From Synchiropus splendidus (lineage: Eukaryota; Chordata; Actinopteri; Syngnathiformes; Callionymidae), in contig NC_071348.1 of the NCBI RefSeq assembly GCF_027744825.2, forward strand, positions 3,478,563 to 3,542,562: 64,000 bases of DNA, written 5' to 3'. The notes beneath the pieces were generated by a model. That model was not told where the DNA came from. It made no database searches and saw only the letters and a program-made list of their open reading frames with translations. A program made the translations under genes and the position numbers. Of this stretch, positions 1-14,089 are shown piece by piece. Numbering within the stretch: position 1 is the stretch's first letter; every line of letters starts with the position of its first letter.

Positions 1-3000
1 ATTCAGCGCACTCGACGGGAGGTGACCTCACGGTAACCTTTTCTCTTCAGCATATGCTCGCAGTCTTTCTCAGCCTCACCTTTCATCCCGCGATTACCTT
101 TAATGGTGGAATTTAGAACCATTTGTGATGCTCAAGTTGCCTGGGTGTCATGTCAGAAATATCACACATGTATGTTGCAGCACATTTCCTCTGCCTGCAT
201 GTAGCCTCGCAAGATAAAATGATTGGAATTCACCAGGCTTTCAGCTGCGCGTCGATGACTGTCTTCCTCCTACAGGTTCAGCTCAGAAAGATAGAGGCGG
301 CCGGGTGCTCGCATGACATTAGTGGGAGTCTCCAGGGTGACTTGTTGGCCCTTGGGGAGGTCACGATGCTTCATAAAATCACCTCTGACTTCACGATGCG
401 CAGAGTCTTGCAGTGTAAACTCACAGCATCGTGTAAATATTGACCTCCACCACTCACGGGCCAAAGTAATTAACATTTACAGTCCAGTGCTGGAGATGAT
501 TTAAAAGGAAATATGAAGCGTCTGTTTTCATATTCTGTGGCTACTTGGTGCATACTAGAGTCCTTACCTTTAATACTGATGCACATGAACACTCATTCTG
601 GATCCAGCTCAGGTAGCAGGTATATTGAGGTGTTACATCTAAGGTGTCTAGGCAAAGTTGTGTATTAAAGGTCATTGAAATAAGCTTTATTAAAAAGCCT
701 AAAGTTATATTTAAGCCAATTCTCTATCATTGCGTGTTCGTTTCAAATAAATTATTTATTATAAACCTGTTTGGTCGCAAGCAAATGTTGGTGTACTGAA
801 TTGTGCATCAACATTTCGATGGGAGAATTTGTGTTTAATATTCATGCCGCCCTTATTTGCCAACTCGTGGTGGATGATCTTTCTGACACGAGAACTCGCG
901 GAGACTCCCGGGGAGACAGGCTTCTCATTTTCACCCGGATACATCGGCTATCGCTCGTGTGATTGGAAAGTTGGGAGGGAGGCGCTAAGACAGGCCACAC
1001 ACCAGCCCGGCGTCCGTGGATTGACAGATGTGCCATAGCAACACTTTGGCTAGTTGCCAGGCTGTTTGAGTTGCCAGGCAAAGAGTTCCCATGGCAACAT
1101 TACATTTTGCCATCCCGGTGTACGAGGCTGGTGTCAGCCAAAGAGGCACGGCGCTTCTCTACCTGCCTGAAAATGTGCTGGGAACGCGGCGGCTGCCGTG
1201 TTTTTTTACGAGCGTTGTGGTCCTCGTTTGAGTTGCTCTGCTGTTGCATCATCTTCCTTTCACAACCTGCACTTCCCAGAGATAACCTCAGTGGAGGACT
1301 GGCCAGGAAAGTCTGTGTGCCAGGGCTGCGCTATTACATTTCCATAGCTGGACTCCAGTGCAGAGCAAAATTCAACCAAGACAAAGCAGTGATATTGCTG
1401 GAATTAAATAGGACCGTAAAGACATCAATGGAATTATATTTAAAAGCTTTGATCAGTGTGTGATTCTTATTTCTGTATAGCGTGTTTGAAGACACAAATT
1501 AAATATGTGGGCTGAAAAGCGACGCACTGAAGCCCAAAAACCCAAATCATTTCAGGACAAATCATAAAGTGAATATGCTTTAATGCTGCTAAATATCTTT
1601 TAAACATGCAAATCTGTTTTAATGTATAGATTTTAATTTTGAAGATGTCAAAATAAACCATTGTTTTAAATATTAAAATCAATATTTTGTCATTTTAGGG
1701 AAAAGAAAAACTGAAACGAGAAATTGGCCTCTGAATAAGTAATAAGAAGAAACAAGGCAGCATGTCTTTGTGGTCAGTTTTGCACTGACTTCATCAGGGA
1801 GGTTTTGAATGTCGCCCAGACGTCTAAAAGTGTGACCTCATTCACAAACTTTGCCGGCCCGAAGGTGAATGAGCAGAAATTGGGAAGGATCGCTGACAAA
1901 GTACACATCACAATTCGACTGTGAAAATCAGGCAGACAGCGCTGTGAGGCAGAAACGGTTGCTGGCTTTTTTTCCAAGCAGGTGTGAACAGAATAAGAAG
2001 CCTGATGCTGGGAGACACAGGGAGGTAAAAGGGTAAGCAGCAGCAGCAGCAATGGGGGACCCATGTGGAGCCAGCCAGAGCCGGGATGAAAAGGGGGCGA
2101 GGAGTGAATGGGATTAAGACCTACCAAGTGAAAGTGTGGAGGCGACAATAGGACACAGTCCACCTGGAGCATGCTTGACAGTTGATCCTATATTCGTCTT
2201 GCGTAAAGATCAAATATATAGTTTCTTGAATGTGTGCAGCTGCATCGCCCCCTGTTCATTAATCATGGCGGTTCAACCCTCGGAAAGCCATTCATCTTGA
2301 CTGTGAGTCCATTGTAAACAGGGCGATATGCGGTGAGCAGAAATTCAGCAGGCTTAGCTCACGCACTGATCTCCTGTGTAACGTAATGCTTCTTTGTTAG
2401 AAGATTCCTTTAGTCCCACTAGCCTGGCAGCATTTTCATGGAGAGACTATACAGCTCCCACACGCTGCGCCCCTTTATGTCAGCGTCACGGACAAGGTTG
2501 TCTTTATGCTCCTGCATGAAGACAGTCCTCAGTCGAATCCAGCGAAAGACGCCTGATAATTGGGCTGTCAGCAAGTTCCTCACGGTAGCTGGAAGTTGTC
2601 ACCTGTAGCACCTGCGTGTGGAGAAACACTCGTGCTGTCTGCATTGCAGCAGAGCCACCTTCGCGGCTGCTTTCCCGTTTGAACTTCCTGAGGGTCAGGA
2701 GCCTTTAAAGCCGCCCTGGCCAGTTGGTTTTCAGGGGGGGGGGTGTCCCGCTGCAGAGACGGGGTGTGGCAGGAACCCTGGCACGTTGGCCGGATGGGAT
2801 CAGGCGATGGAAGAGAAATGATGCGTGAAAAAAGCCAAGCTGTGCTATTATCGAACCTTTAAACAGACGGATGGGATGTCGATAAACAGCCCTGCTTCAT
2901 GCCAAGTCAGGCCTGTGTCACGCTCTCACACGCTGCAGCGGAGGACAGTAGCCTTCCATCACTGAGGCCAACTTCTCTTTCCCTCCACTTGATTTGACAT

Positions 3001-3350
3001 ATTACATACATATCTTATATGTAATATAACTCACTCAGCGGTGTAGGTGGACAGCTTAACACTTAAAACACCGGGATGCCATGTTACGCAGTCACCACTA
3101 GAGGGCGACAACTCCCAAGAAATGAGTGGAAAAGCATGAATGAAGCGAGTAGTACTCATACCTGCCTGAGAAATACATTCGATGCTGTCCTCTTTTATAG
3201 TTGTTGCTTAGGTTCTTTAGATGAAAGTCAAAGTGGGGGTAGTGGTTTTATCATTGAAAAGCCACCGGAGTGAGAAACTTTGGGTCTTCTTTGCTGTGAG
3301 TTTGGAGAGGGAGGGGTGAGGTGATGTGCTGGCGGGGAGATGGGAGTCAG

Positions 3351-3434
3351 ACACACACGCACACGCACGCACACACACGCACACACACGCACACGCACGC
3401 ACACACACGCACACACACACACACGCACGCACAC

Positions 3435-3488
<54 letters not shown>

Positions 3489-3495
3489 GCACACA
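3351..3495. repeat. CA/CG-interrupted dinucleotide microsatellite
   Basis: About 145 bp of alternating CA units with regular CG interruptions, followed by an uninterrupted CA run. It is open in several frames on both strands only because Thr-His or Cys-Val repeats have no stops; it is not coding. Confidence 0.97.
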
Positions 3496-4100
3496 TCCTG
3501 CTGGCGAGGATCTTGTCTGGAGAGCCGCTTGACTGTCTGTGCTCTGCAGTGTGAGGTAGTTGGTTGTATGGTTTCGCATAATAAACAGCAAGGAGATAAC
3601 TGTACAACCTTCTAGCTTTCCCTGCGGAGTCACTCCCCGCCTCGTCTAATGTGCCCCCAGCAGAGAGGTAAGTATGTTGCTTCAGGATCTCCCCGTGCTT
3701 AATGATAAAGACATTTCCAGCGCCGCATCTATTAAGGCCTCAAGGTCTTATTAGTTATATTCCCTCCGCAACTTCTTTATTAAGTGTGCGGCACTTCACC
3801 GAGCTGGTTTGACGTACTGACCGCCGCGTTTGCAGCACTGCAGCAGAGACACCTTCACGGCCTGACCTGTAACCTCACCGAGCATTATACGGGAAGTGTG
3901 GAAATAACGTTTTTTTTCTCTCTCTGAATCACACTACAGGTATAGAGGCCTCCGTGAGTAGCGCACCAGCGACGACACCCAGCTTTCTGAACCCGACAAC
4001 CTCCCCGCCGCCGCTCATTTGTCAGGTACACACAGCAGCCATCTGCACTGCGTTATGTAGCAAAGTCTCCTCCCCGCCTGGGGAAGGAGGGGGAAATGGG

Positions 4101-4102
<2 letters not shown>

Positions 4103-4143
<41 letters not shown>
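4103..4143. repeat. TA dinucleotide microsatellite
   Basis: About 20 uninterrupted TA units. Similar but separate TA arrays occur at 38180-38198 and 39862-39898, the latter in intron 8 of the TBC-domain gene. Confidence 0.97.
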
Positions 4144-4147
<4 letters not shown>

Positions 4148-5650
4148 CTTGCTGATTCGGCAGTGTCGGCCGTCTTTATCGTGGTGTGCCAGAAGGCTGG
4201 GCTGGATGTGGGGTGCAGGTGTGTGCGGTGAAGATGGCGTCTCCCCGTCACTTCACGACGTCCGGTGTTTGGACGTCTGGACTGGTTTTTCGTGAATCTC
4301 TGATGAGTCCGTAGGTTTGCACACACGCGCTTCCCGACCCATAGCTAGACAAGGCAGACGCTACCCCAGACTGATGATGTCATCCCTGTAGAGCACTCCT
4401 GGTGCTTTGTCTCTCAGCAGCACTGCAGAGTGCAGCCGCAGGCTCTTCAACACACACACACACACACACACACCTACACACCTGTCCGTGACATCTGTAT
4501 TGACACTCAAGTTATGAAAATGCTCGTGGCTGCTCGTGTGAAAGACCTCGTGGCACCCAGATAACCGCGGACTCACGCGCTATACACCCTCTGTGTTGTA
4601 GCCGTTCCTTTGTGGCGGGGATGCAAGATCAAATGGAGGTGAGGCGCTGCAGCGCTGGTGCCTCTGATGATGGACGGGCTCCTCGCTGATTCCAGTGGCA
4701 GAGGAGGACGGATGGATGCTCACAGTTAGTCCTGTTCTGAAGTGCTTTTGTCTGGTGTCAGAGGCCTTTCTCCTGGTGCCTCGCTCCACACTCGCCGACA
4801 ACTCATTTGCCGTAAACCTGCGGCGCCTGGACGGTATTCAAGCGTTCCGCGTGGTGTTTATGCTCCATCCTGCAGACGGCCAGTCAGTGGCTCTAACTGA
4901 GATCTTCTGTCGTTTTCTGGCTGTCCCTCGGGGCCCAGTGATTGTGTTAGCCAGCGCACACCACTGTTCCTCTCGCTGCTCACCAATATGAAATTGTGCG
5001 GCGCAGGTGAGACGATGCCAAGGCTTTGAAGCGCCTGCTCTCCTTATTCTCTGTTGCTTATTGTCTGGTCAACTGGTGTTGCGGCTGCGGCCCATCGATC
5101 TGATGGCGCCGTGATTGCCGTACAAATCGGAGCAGGCAGTTATTGTGAGCTCTCAGGTTCATGAGACTCCTGGGCTTCATATTTTCTCCCCATTCTCATC
5201 CTATTAGAGCGCTCTGACCCTCCCCCTCCATCCCCACTTTCTGCTAGCCTCTCTGCCAACCCCCTCCCATCTCACACACACACACACACGCACGCACGTC
5301 CTCTCCTTTTTTTCGTGCACACACACACGCACACTCATGCACCCCTTGCACTCGCCGCCGCTGACACGTTCACACGTAGAGCTCGCAGACTGAAGTGTGT
5401 TTGCGTGCGTCAGAAGGAGGAGAAGGAGGCACAGGGTGGGAACTGGAGAGGGGACCGTGAACGCACCGGTGAGGATGCGGGTTTCATGGTGATGAGCACA
5501 GCAACACTTGTAAGAGCTGCTTCTGTTTCTCCTTCTTTCCAGCTGGAGGACGCTACCGCCGGCACCTATGGAAGGGAATGACGCCGTCAATACTTGTTCT
5601 GTGAGCGATGGGCGCGCTGTCTGGCCACTGCGCGGACCATTGAGGGAGGG

Positions 5651-5653
<3 letters not shown>

Positions 5654-5684
<31 letters not shown>
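5654..5684. repeat. GA dinucleotide microsatellite
   Basis: About 15 GA units in a purine-rich stretch. No coding role is seen. Confidence 0.95.
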
Positions 5685-5687
<3 letters not shown>

Positions 5688-8600
5688 AGGGAGACGGTGA
5701 GGCGGAGAGAGCTGCTTTACTACTGAGGCTGATTGAGAAAGAAGAGGCGCTCTGTAAGGTGATCCCACAATTTTGCATATTTTACTGGAAGTCGGAGAGA
5801 GTGAATGTTCCGACTCTTATTTTGACGTCCACGCCGTTCATGTAAGTGTCTGTCGAGATATCGTAATGAGCGTTTGAATTGACGTCGGCTTCTGCTGGAT
5901 TGGCTTGACACGGTCGCCTGGCAGGGAAATTAGCCGCTGCCACATCACGCACCGCGGCCAATCTTTGAAATAATAGCCATGTATGTCAGCTGTAATTACC
6001 ACCGGTGCAAGCTCAGTGGGCATCTGAAGTTTCAGCTGCCTTGCATTGAAGCAGCGTCACAATCTGGGGAAGCAGCTTTGTCGTGGATTGGAGAAAAAAA
6101 AACTTAATGGTGGTTTGTGACGCAGGAGCAAAGTTGTTTTGGTGTAAAAAAAAAAAAAAGCGTTTGAATGTAGTTTTTAACATGCTGAAATAACTGGCTG
6201 GTATTTGAAAATTGGAACAGTATTTCACTTCCACTGTTGCTGTTCTCTCTGTCTGCCAAAAGGGGGCGCATACGTCTGCAGAGGAAATCTATGTATTTCT
6301 GAAGCAAGCATTGCATCCTGACTGGAGCACTTTTTCTCGTCTCCTCCTGCAGGCCTCCATCCCCTGTGATAAGGACGTGGTAGATGTCCTTCATGCATAC
6401 TCAGGTTTATGAGCTGCATAAGTGTTGTGATGTTATTGCTGATATTTTGTGTTTGACTTAAAAAATACAGGCATAATGGCAGTTTTTAAAGTGAGAAATG
6501 ACCCAAGTGTTTGGCTCAAGTTTTCAGTTTGAATCCATTTTAAGAGTGGCTTTTTAATTCTGGACACTAATGTCAGTAAAACAAAGTGTCCGTCCGGGGC
6601 CAGAGGTGTCCCCAGCGTGTGTGTGTGGATCTTCCGCTCAGACTCTCCGCAGCAGACCCAGACTCCAGTGGCTGCTGCAGAATCCAAATGTCAGATGAGG
6701 TCAGTGCGACAACTATGCGGGTTCGTTTTCTGTATGAATTCCTTCCCTCTTATTTGTTCTCTGTGTGACTTATTTTCCTTTCCCAGTATGCCCCTCTGTC
6801 CCTGAGACCCTTAACCTGTGAGGTCAAAGCAGGTCACAGGTGAGGTCCTCGGGAACAGGGCTGCATTCAGTTTCAACACAGCCAGTACCTTGAAGGTGGT
6901 TCCCACCTGGCCGCTGGGCTCCAGACCCACTGGAAGCTCGGTCACCTGTGTATGGGGGCCGACCCTCCCGGCTGGCTTTGTGATCCAGCCCTTTGGGGGT
7001 TCTATAGGAAGACAGCCGAGGGTTGTGACCCCGACGTTTTCACCAGCGTCAAAGATGCAAAGCAGTTTTCCATCAAACATATTGAATAACTAACGGTTTT
7101 AACTGCTAGCTTCAACTGTTTTTTTTTTCTGGAACTGCTAGTTGCTGTGCTCCCAGACGTCAAATGCACCGTTCTCGACCCTCTGTCTGGACACAAGTTT
7201 GTCACCTGACTTGTGCCTATTGATCGCCTTGTCTGCCTGCAGACAGATGAATGCATTAGTACCCTGCTCACCCTGCCACTGGAAATATATTAAGTTCATG
7301 TATTAGGCACCCTGTCTGGTTGCCATGGAGATGCACTGCTAGTGAGGGACCAGGGAAGAGAGGGGGGTTGGTGGGGGAGAGTAGTGGGGGATCTCGGATG
7401 AGATGTTGCTTCTTCTTGCTCCTGCTATTGTGTGTTGTTTCTCCTCCAGAGCACCTGTGGGTCCGCTCACCTCCACACGTTCAGACCGAACAGCTCATTA
7501 GTCATGTCTCGCGTGCTTTTCCCTTCTTCTATCGCTCCTCATCGCCAGAGTGGAACCCCCTCTTTTTACCCCTCCATTATGACCACCACCTCCCTCCTCA
7601 CATCTGAGCTCTGCGGTAAAACTGCAGCAGAGAGGCAGCAGGAGACAAAGAGAGGATGAGAGGAGAGCCCACCCGGGGTCTCCTGTCCTCCCCTCGGAGT
7701 GGAAAGAGAGTCAGCACCAGGCTTTCGCATTGTCTGCTTTCAACCTTTACTGTCGTGGACGTCTCAGAGCGAGGAGACGATCCACGGCAACATGGAACAG
7801 AAATGACGTCAACATGAAATCTCAATCAAAATGATCCAGTTATAAAGAAAGGTACTGTGTACATGTGATGTTTCGAACAAATGAGTAAAAATAAAATAAA
7901 AATGTGACAAACGCCGCGTGTTGTGCCGTGCTTTTGCCCGCTCCCAGTTCCGCCACATGAACGTCACTTGGGGTTTTGGTGGGCAGGTCAATGCTCACGC
8001 GAGTCTCCAGGTGAGCCCACCACCTGAGCGTGACCCAAACCGGAGGTGAGTGTGGAGCCAATCTGGAAATACCCAATGAGAAAGAATGATAAGCGATGTT
8101 GACGTCAAACATTAACTTAAACCGCCTTTTTATCATGGGCCGCGCACACACGTGACGTCGCGTCCAGGATTTAACTTGGTTAATTCTGCGCAACATTAAT
8201 GGCTGAACTAGCTTCTTTCCGTCAGTTCTCGACCACAGAACTTAATCTGCTCAATAAACATTAGCTATAAAATAAATGAGTCCTATAAATGACGGCCAAA
8301 TATTGCACTGCGGACTGATGGGCTTGGTTCTGGGTTGCTGGTGTCCAGGTCTTGCCTTGCCCTTCAGTGGTGTGTAAAAGAAAATGAGTAACTTTCCCTT
8401 GGAACAGTGAAATGCTCCCATGTTTGCTCAGGGATCTGAAGATAGTATCATCATACCTGATCACCACCCCACACCTGCCCAGGATTCTTCTGTATCCAGT
8501 CTATATTGCCCATAGAAACTGTCTTTTAGCTGCAGAAGTACTCGCTTTACAAGTAAAACTACTCAATTCTGCTTCATTAGTGTGTGAGCGCTCATTCGCA

Positions 8601-9368
8601 GTACCGGAAGTAGTTTCACTAGTACAACACACTGACCAAAAAATGCTCACTCGGAGTACAAGTTGAGTGGTTGGACTCCTGCTTTCCTGTGGGCTTCTGG
8701 AAATACTTTTACTCTCTCCACTTTTGGATGTTTTCAGCGCGCTAGTACTTGTCAAGCAAAATCTTCGAGTTAGCTGTTTGCTAGTAAAGTTCTGCAGTTG
8801 TACTAGCACATGGCAGGGCTGTGTATCGGCAGGTATCTTGTGATAGGATAGGCATCCCGATACAAGAGAGGTGATATGATACGGTGCTATACTGTAAGCT
8901 CAACTAATGATTTCACTTTATAACTCAGTCCTTACCTTAACAAGTAAAGCGCTGTGTACTGATGATACTCGCAAACAAAAAAATGTTCACTAGATTTTGG
9001 TCTACTAGTTGCACAAATTAAGTTGTTTTTTTTTAACCACTATCTAGTAATCGCTTTTATCTTGACTTGTACGACGAGTGGAGCGAAAACTGTGTTCCTA
9101 TCAAAGGAACTCTATGAGCTAACGTTTGTCCCTATATGGGAGCAGGAGGCGCATGACTCATTCATTTCATTTTTCTGTCGCTGTTGAATGTGTTGAATTT
9201 GTTTTAACCCCCATGATGGACTCTGCCCCTTCTGCTGGGGCAGGAGTGGATGATGGATGACTATTTACAATATGCTCAGAGCAGATGCCAACCATATTGC
9301 TTCACATGATCTATGGCTCCTTATCTGTGTATAGAACACAACAGAGGTGTGTTGACCGACCTGAGAGG

Positions 9369-9408
9369 TATTTAACGCTGCTTCACTGTTCCAGCCTCAG
9401 ATCTCAAC
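9369..9408 (+). promoter_or_regulatory. Core promoter and leader of LU copy 1
   Basis: TATTTAA at 9369-9375 lies 34 bp before the start codon. It is followed by a block ending GCCTCAGATCTCAAC that is nearly identical just before the start codons of copies 2, 3 and 4 (15124, 16931, 19093). The conservation suggests a shared duplicated promoter and leader. TATA function is inferred. Confidence 0.5.
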
Positions 9409-12400
9409 ATGTATCTTCTTGTGATGATGGTCGGAGTCGGGCTCCTCTCACCAGGTCAGTTTCACAAAGTTTTTTTTTTTAATGTTGCATTAATAGTGGA
9501 GAGAATATTTACATATGGCACAGAAAGTGAACGTCTAGAAGATGACTAGGGCCAATGAAGAAAAAAAATGGAAGACTTCTGACTTTAAAGTGACTTTATG
9601 ATCAGAATTCTCACTTTAAACTCAGACTTTAGAGTCAGAATAGACTAAAGTGAGAATTCTGAGACTAAAGTCAGAATTCTTATCGTAATGTCAGAATTTA
9701 AAGTCAGAACTCTGAGGATAGAGTCTCAGAATTCTGAGATTGAAGTCAGAATTCTGTCAGATTTTTTGTCTTCACTGGCCCTAGTCCTCTTCCGTATGTA
9801 GATGATTTAATATTTTTGTGTTTCAGTATATAATAATACTTTTAAAAACACTATTTAAATAGGCTGATTCAATTCTCGCTCTCCTACGGAAGAGGATTAG
9901 GGCCAGTGAAGGAAGAAAGACTTTAATGTCTGGATTCTAACTTCAATCTGACTTTACTTTAAAGTGAAAATTTTGACTTTAATCTCAGAATTCTGAGTTT
10001 CGGTCGGAACTGGCGCTTAATACTCGACAACTTGAACCACAAAGAAATGATCAAATGGAGAGGAAACATGTGAAACATGGGTCAGAAAATCAAAAATCAT
10101 TTCCACTTGTGTTGAACTGCTCCCGCTCGACCCGGTGGAGTCGGTTCTGTCACCACTGAAGTGGAGGATTGTGTTGCCAAATCTTCCTCAGCGCTTCGAG
10201 AATGGGGGGAATGGGTTGCTCAAATGTCCGGTCACCCAATGTTCGGTGCATCCCTTTTTGTTTTATTGATGTATTTACTGTGTAACATATTATCGTGTCT
10301 CTGTCATTCACATGATTTGAAGCGTCCACAGAATGAAGCGACGTTGCATTGATACATTTTTGTTTTGTGGGTTCCAATATGTGTTGGCTCGGGGTGAGGT
10401 CGTGGCCGGAGGCCCTGATGGACCATGTGCTCTTCTCTCTTTCCCTCCAGCCCTGAGCCTCACCTGCTACCAGTGCCCGCTGGGAAGCCCTGGCAGCTGC
10501 ACCACCTGGACCGCTGTGTGTCCAGCGCAGAGGAGCCGCTGCGCTGCAGGGAGGATCGTCACATACATCGGTGCCCCTGAGTTCCACGCTTCTGGATGAG
10601 ACTGAATATGACCTGCTGAGTTTGTTTGTGTCTCTCAGGCAGCACCGAGTTCTCAGACGAGCATGAAAAGGCCTGTGTTTCGGAAGTGGAGTGCACCGAG
10701 ATGTCCGTCAACTATGGAGTGTCCAGAAGTGCCCTCAACGTCCAGTGTTGTCTCACTGACCGTTGCAACGGCAATCCGGCCCCAAGTACGTCCGCCCTTC
10801 CTTCCCTTTGTCTCCTCGCAGAGTGGCTTCCACTAAGTTCCATCGATGAGTGACAACACAGGCCAGTTTAGGGGCCAAAATGAAGCGGGTTTGGGGGGAG
10901 CACGTCATGTGACAAACACCGCCTCGTGTCGGCGAGACCGTGTGACTGCCCCGTTATGAGAGCAGCTCCATGGCAGAGACGTGAAGTCACAACTGGTTTC
11001 AATCGTCCTGTGCACACAGGGCTGCGCAAACAAGTGAGAACACTCGAATCGCAGAGTATGCAGGGAGTGTCAGCAAAGTTCCCAGATCACCGCCACCTCT
11101 TGGACCTGTCAGACAGCCCCTTACAACGCCTTATCTCGGGTGTCAGCAATGTGCCGCGCCACAGGTGGCCCTTCGCCTGTTTGTGTACGGCCCTTGTGAA
11201 AAACCATTTTGAGGCTTGTGGCCCCTTTTCTTCTGTCCTGTGCGATGGCCCCTCATAACAGTCGCAGGAAATGTAATTCTCGGTTTTTATCCTTTTGCCC
11301 CGCCTTTTTTCTCACCAGTTTTTATCTTTTCTCTGCTGGAATGGCCTTTGTGCGGAAGAGGATTAGGGCCAGTGAAGAAAAAAAAAATGGGTAGAAATCT
11401 CACTTTAATTTCAGAATTCTGACTTAAAACTCAGATTTCTCACTTTAAAGTCCGAATTTCTGACTTTATTCGCAGAATTCTGACTTTAAAGTGACTTTAA
11501 TCTCAGAAAAAAACTTTTCTTCGGGCCTCGTTGACGTCAAGTCCTTGCTGCGTAGAAGAAAATCCCAGACCACTGCTGCCACCTGCTGGCCACCTGAGCT
11601 CAGACACACCTCCTCTCGAGCCGCTCGGCCACAGATGTGGGGAGACAGCGCCATCTTGTAGTGAGGCCACAACATTGCAGACATTTCCAGCGCTGAGAGA
11701 CACTCGCGATGACGTTGAAATACTGAAAAATCTATTTTTAGATATAAAGATAAGACCTGCAAAACTGTATTTTTAAAATAGTAGATAGATTTTAAATAGT
11801 TGACTCAACAGAATAAAAGCACCAACATTTCTGCGTTCAAACCTGTAAAAAAAAAAAAGTTCTTTAAATGAGACTCTATATCTGAAAATGTTTCAGTTCA
11901 TATGCCTCCTACATATTTTGCAATTACATCTAGATGCATTGAGAGGAAAATGTACGGCATGTTGCAGAAAATGGCCACATTTTTTCAATGTGCGTTTCAT
12001 ATATATATATGCTTATGTTGGACGTACTTTACATTTGCATGGACACGGACATTACACACGCTTTATTTGACATCTATTATGTTTCTTTATGGAACGTTTG
12101 AAGAGTAGTCATAGAAGCATTTTGGCCTCTATGGTCCAACCAACCTGACCTCAAGGGTTGTGTCGACACTCTCTGAGGAGGAAGTCACAGCCATGTGACC
12201 GCAGCGCTGAGACACACGCCGCACTTCAGTGGCAGCAGTGCTTCTGTTCTGATAACAGATCAGATAACAGACTCCTGGATCAGCGACAGAACACGTCAGA
12301 GATCATTTCATCTGTGAGTGTTCTGGATCATAACTGGCCGAGGTCACACGTCGCTCATGAGGAAATGTGTTTCAGGACCCACCCAAAACAGACCGAATGG

Positions 12401-12756
12401 AAGGAAGTGCTACACATGCGATGGCACCACCTGCAAGGCCACGCTCAACTGTCTGGGCACGGAGGACTCCTGCATCACCTCCACAGGTCTGTGTCCAGCA
12501 GCTGGTGTGACTGGGGTCTCCAGGACTCAAAGGTCTCCTTCCTGTTTCAGTCACTTCTGCTGGAGTGAAGCAGATTCTGAAGGGCTGCGCCTCCAAGCAG
12601 GCCTGTGACCTGTCCTCCACTTCTCGCCTGATGAAGAACCTGACCAACACTGTGACTTCCAAGTGTTGCCTGGGCGACCTGTGCAACGGCGCCGTCGGCA
12701 TCAGCGCTGGGCTGCTGCTCCTGCTGGCTCCTCTGCTGGCTCAGCTCTTTGTCTAA
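9409..12756 (+). CDS. Two-domain Ly6/uPAR (LU) protein, copy 1, predicted GPI-anchored
   Basis: Exons 9409-9454, 10451-10570, 10639-10785, 12376-12486 and 12551-12756; every junction is phase 1 and the model closes at 209 codons. Exon 1 encodes a signal peptide starting MYLLVMMVGVGLLSP. Exons 2-3 encode LU domain 1 (begins LTCYQC, ends CCLTDRCN) and exons 4-5 LU domain 2 (begins KCYTCDG, ends CCLGDLCN); each has ten cysteines and the CN end that define the three-finger LU fold. The C-terminus is a hydrophobic run after CNGAVG, typical of a GPI signal, so the product should sit on the outer cell surface. The domain layout resembles uPAR-like and PLA2-inhibitor-like proteins of fish; the ligand is unknown. 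Intron 1 holds two fold-back elements and intron 3 (about 1.6 kb) a third. ATTAAA lies at 12927. Confidence 0.88.
9536..9794. mobile_element. Fold-back (MITE-like) element, copy 1
   Basis: The ends are imperfect inverted repeats. The left end reads GACTAGGGCCAATGAAGA and the right end, on the other strand, reads GACTAGGGCCAGTGAAGA. The interior consists of many short units based on AGAATTCTGA and ACTTTAAAGT, both self-complementary, so the whole element can fold. No coding capacity. Related partial copies lie at 9897 and 11353. Confidence 0.7.
9897..10005. mobile_element. Fold-back element, copy 2 (one end only)
   Basis: Starts with CGGAAGAGGATTAGGGCC, the same terminal sequence as copies 1 and 3, followed by degenerate units of the ACTTTAAAGT type. 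No matching right end is seen, so it looks truncated. It lies in intron 1 of LU copy 1. Confidence 0.6.
11353..11508. mobile_element. Fold-back element, copy 3 (one end only)
   Basis: Begins with CGGAAGAGGATTAGGGCC, then a poly-A run and repeats of TCAGAATTCTGACTT type. It lies in intron 3 of LU copy 1. The right terminal repeat is not visible. Confidence 0.6.
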
Positions 12757-13067
12757 GAGTTTCCAGCACCACCAATGAGCTCAGCTCTCTAAAGCTCAAG
12801 TTGCGAGTGTTGTTTGCAGGGTGCCAACAGTCATTTGATTTCACAGTGCATCGTGGGCCACAGTAGCCATGCTCACTGCCAACAGTCTGTGTTTACATTC
12901 ACCGTTGAACTTGGATTCAAGTTTCCATTAAAAAAATTCCATAAACTTCTTGTGATGGATTTGAACTCACTCCTCAAATACGCACGTCATGATGTCAGGG
13001 GTGATGTGACATCATCATATAGTGAACTACCTCTCTTCATCTTCAAACATTTCATGTGGCAGGACGT

Positions 13068-13898
<831 letters not shown>

Positions 13899-14089
13899 AG
13901 ACCTTGTATCTTCCCATAGTTGATACCGAGAAGATTCCGGTTGTCCTTGGTCTGGCTGCTGCCCACATGAGCTCAGCTCAGAGAAGAGCCGAGTCCTACA
14001 ACAGATCTAAAGATGAGAGAAGGTGAGGAGGAGTTTGTTCAAGCAGGTGTGTGTGTCCATCATGAGGAATTCAGACATGCTTCTTTGCA

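Larger units (their letters stand above)
1..9408. other. Gene-poor region upstream of the Ly6 array
   Basis: I find no exon chain that I can defend here. The stretch is ordinary non-coding sequence, with a CA array (3351-3495), a TA array (4103-4143), a short AC array (4450-4473) and a GA array (5654-5684). Open frames are short, lack splice continuity or come from the microsatellites. The only stretch with unusual openness on both strands is 6811-7093 (see findings). It could be intergenic or a long intron or 5' region of a gene that lies outside the window. Confidence 0.5.

Noticed and set aside
963..1463. 166-codon open frame
   Set aside because: No family resemblance, no splice context and mixed composition; likely chance.
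1774..2172. 132-codon minus-strand open frame with a possible signal-like stretch
   Set aside because: No conserved motif, no acceptor or promoter; looks like chance.
3217..3633. Overlapping open frames on both strands, Thr-His and Cys-Val rich
   Set aside because: Produced by the CA microsatellite.
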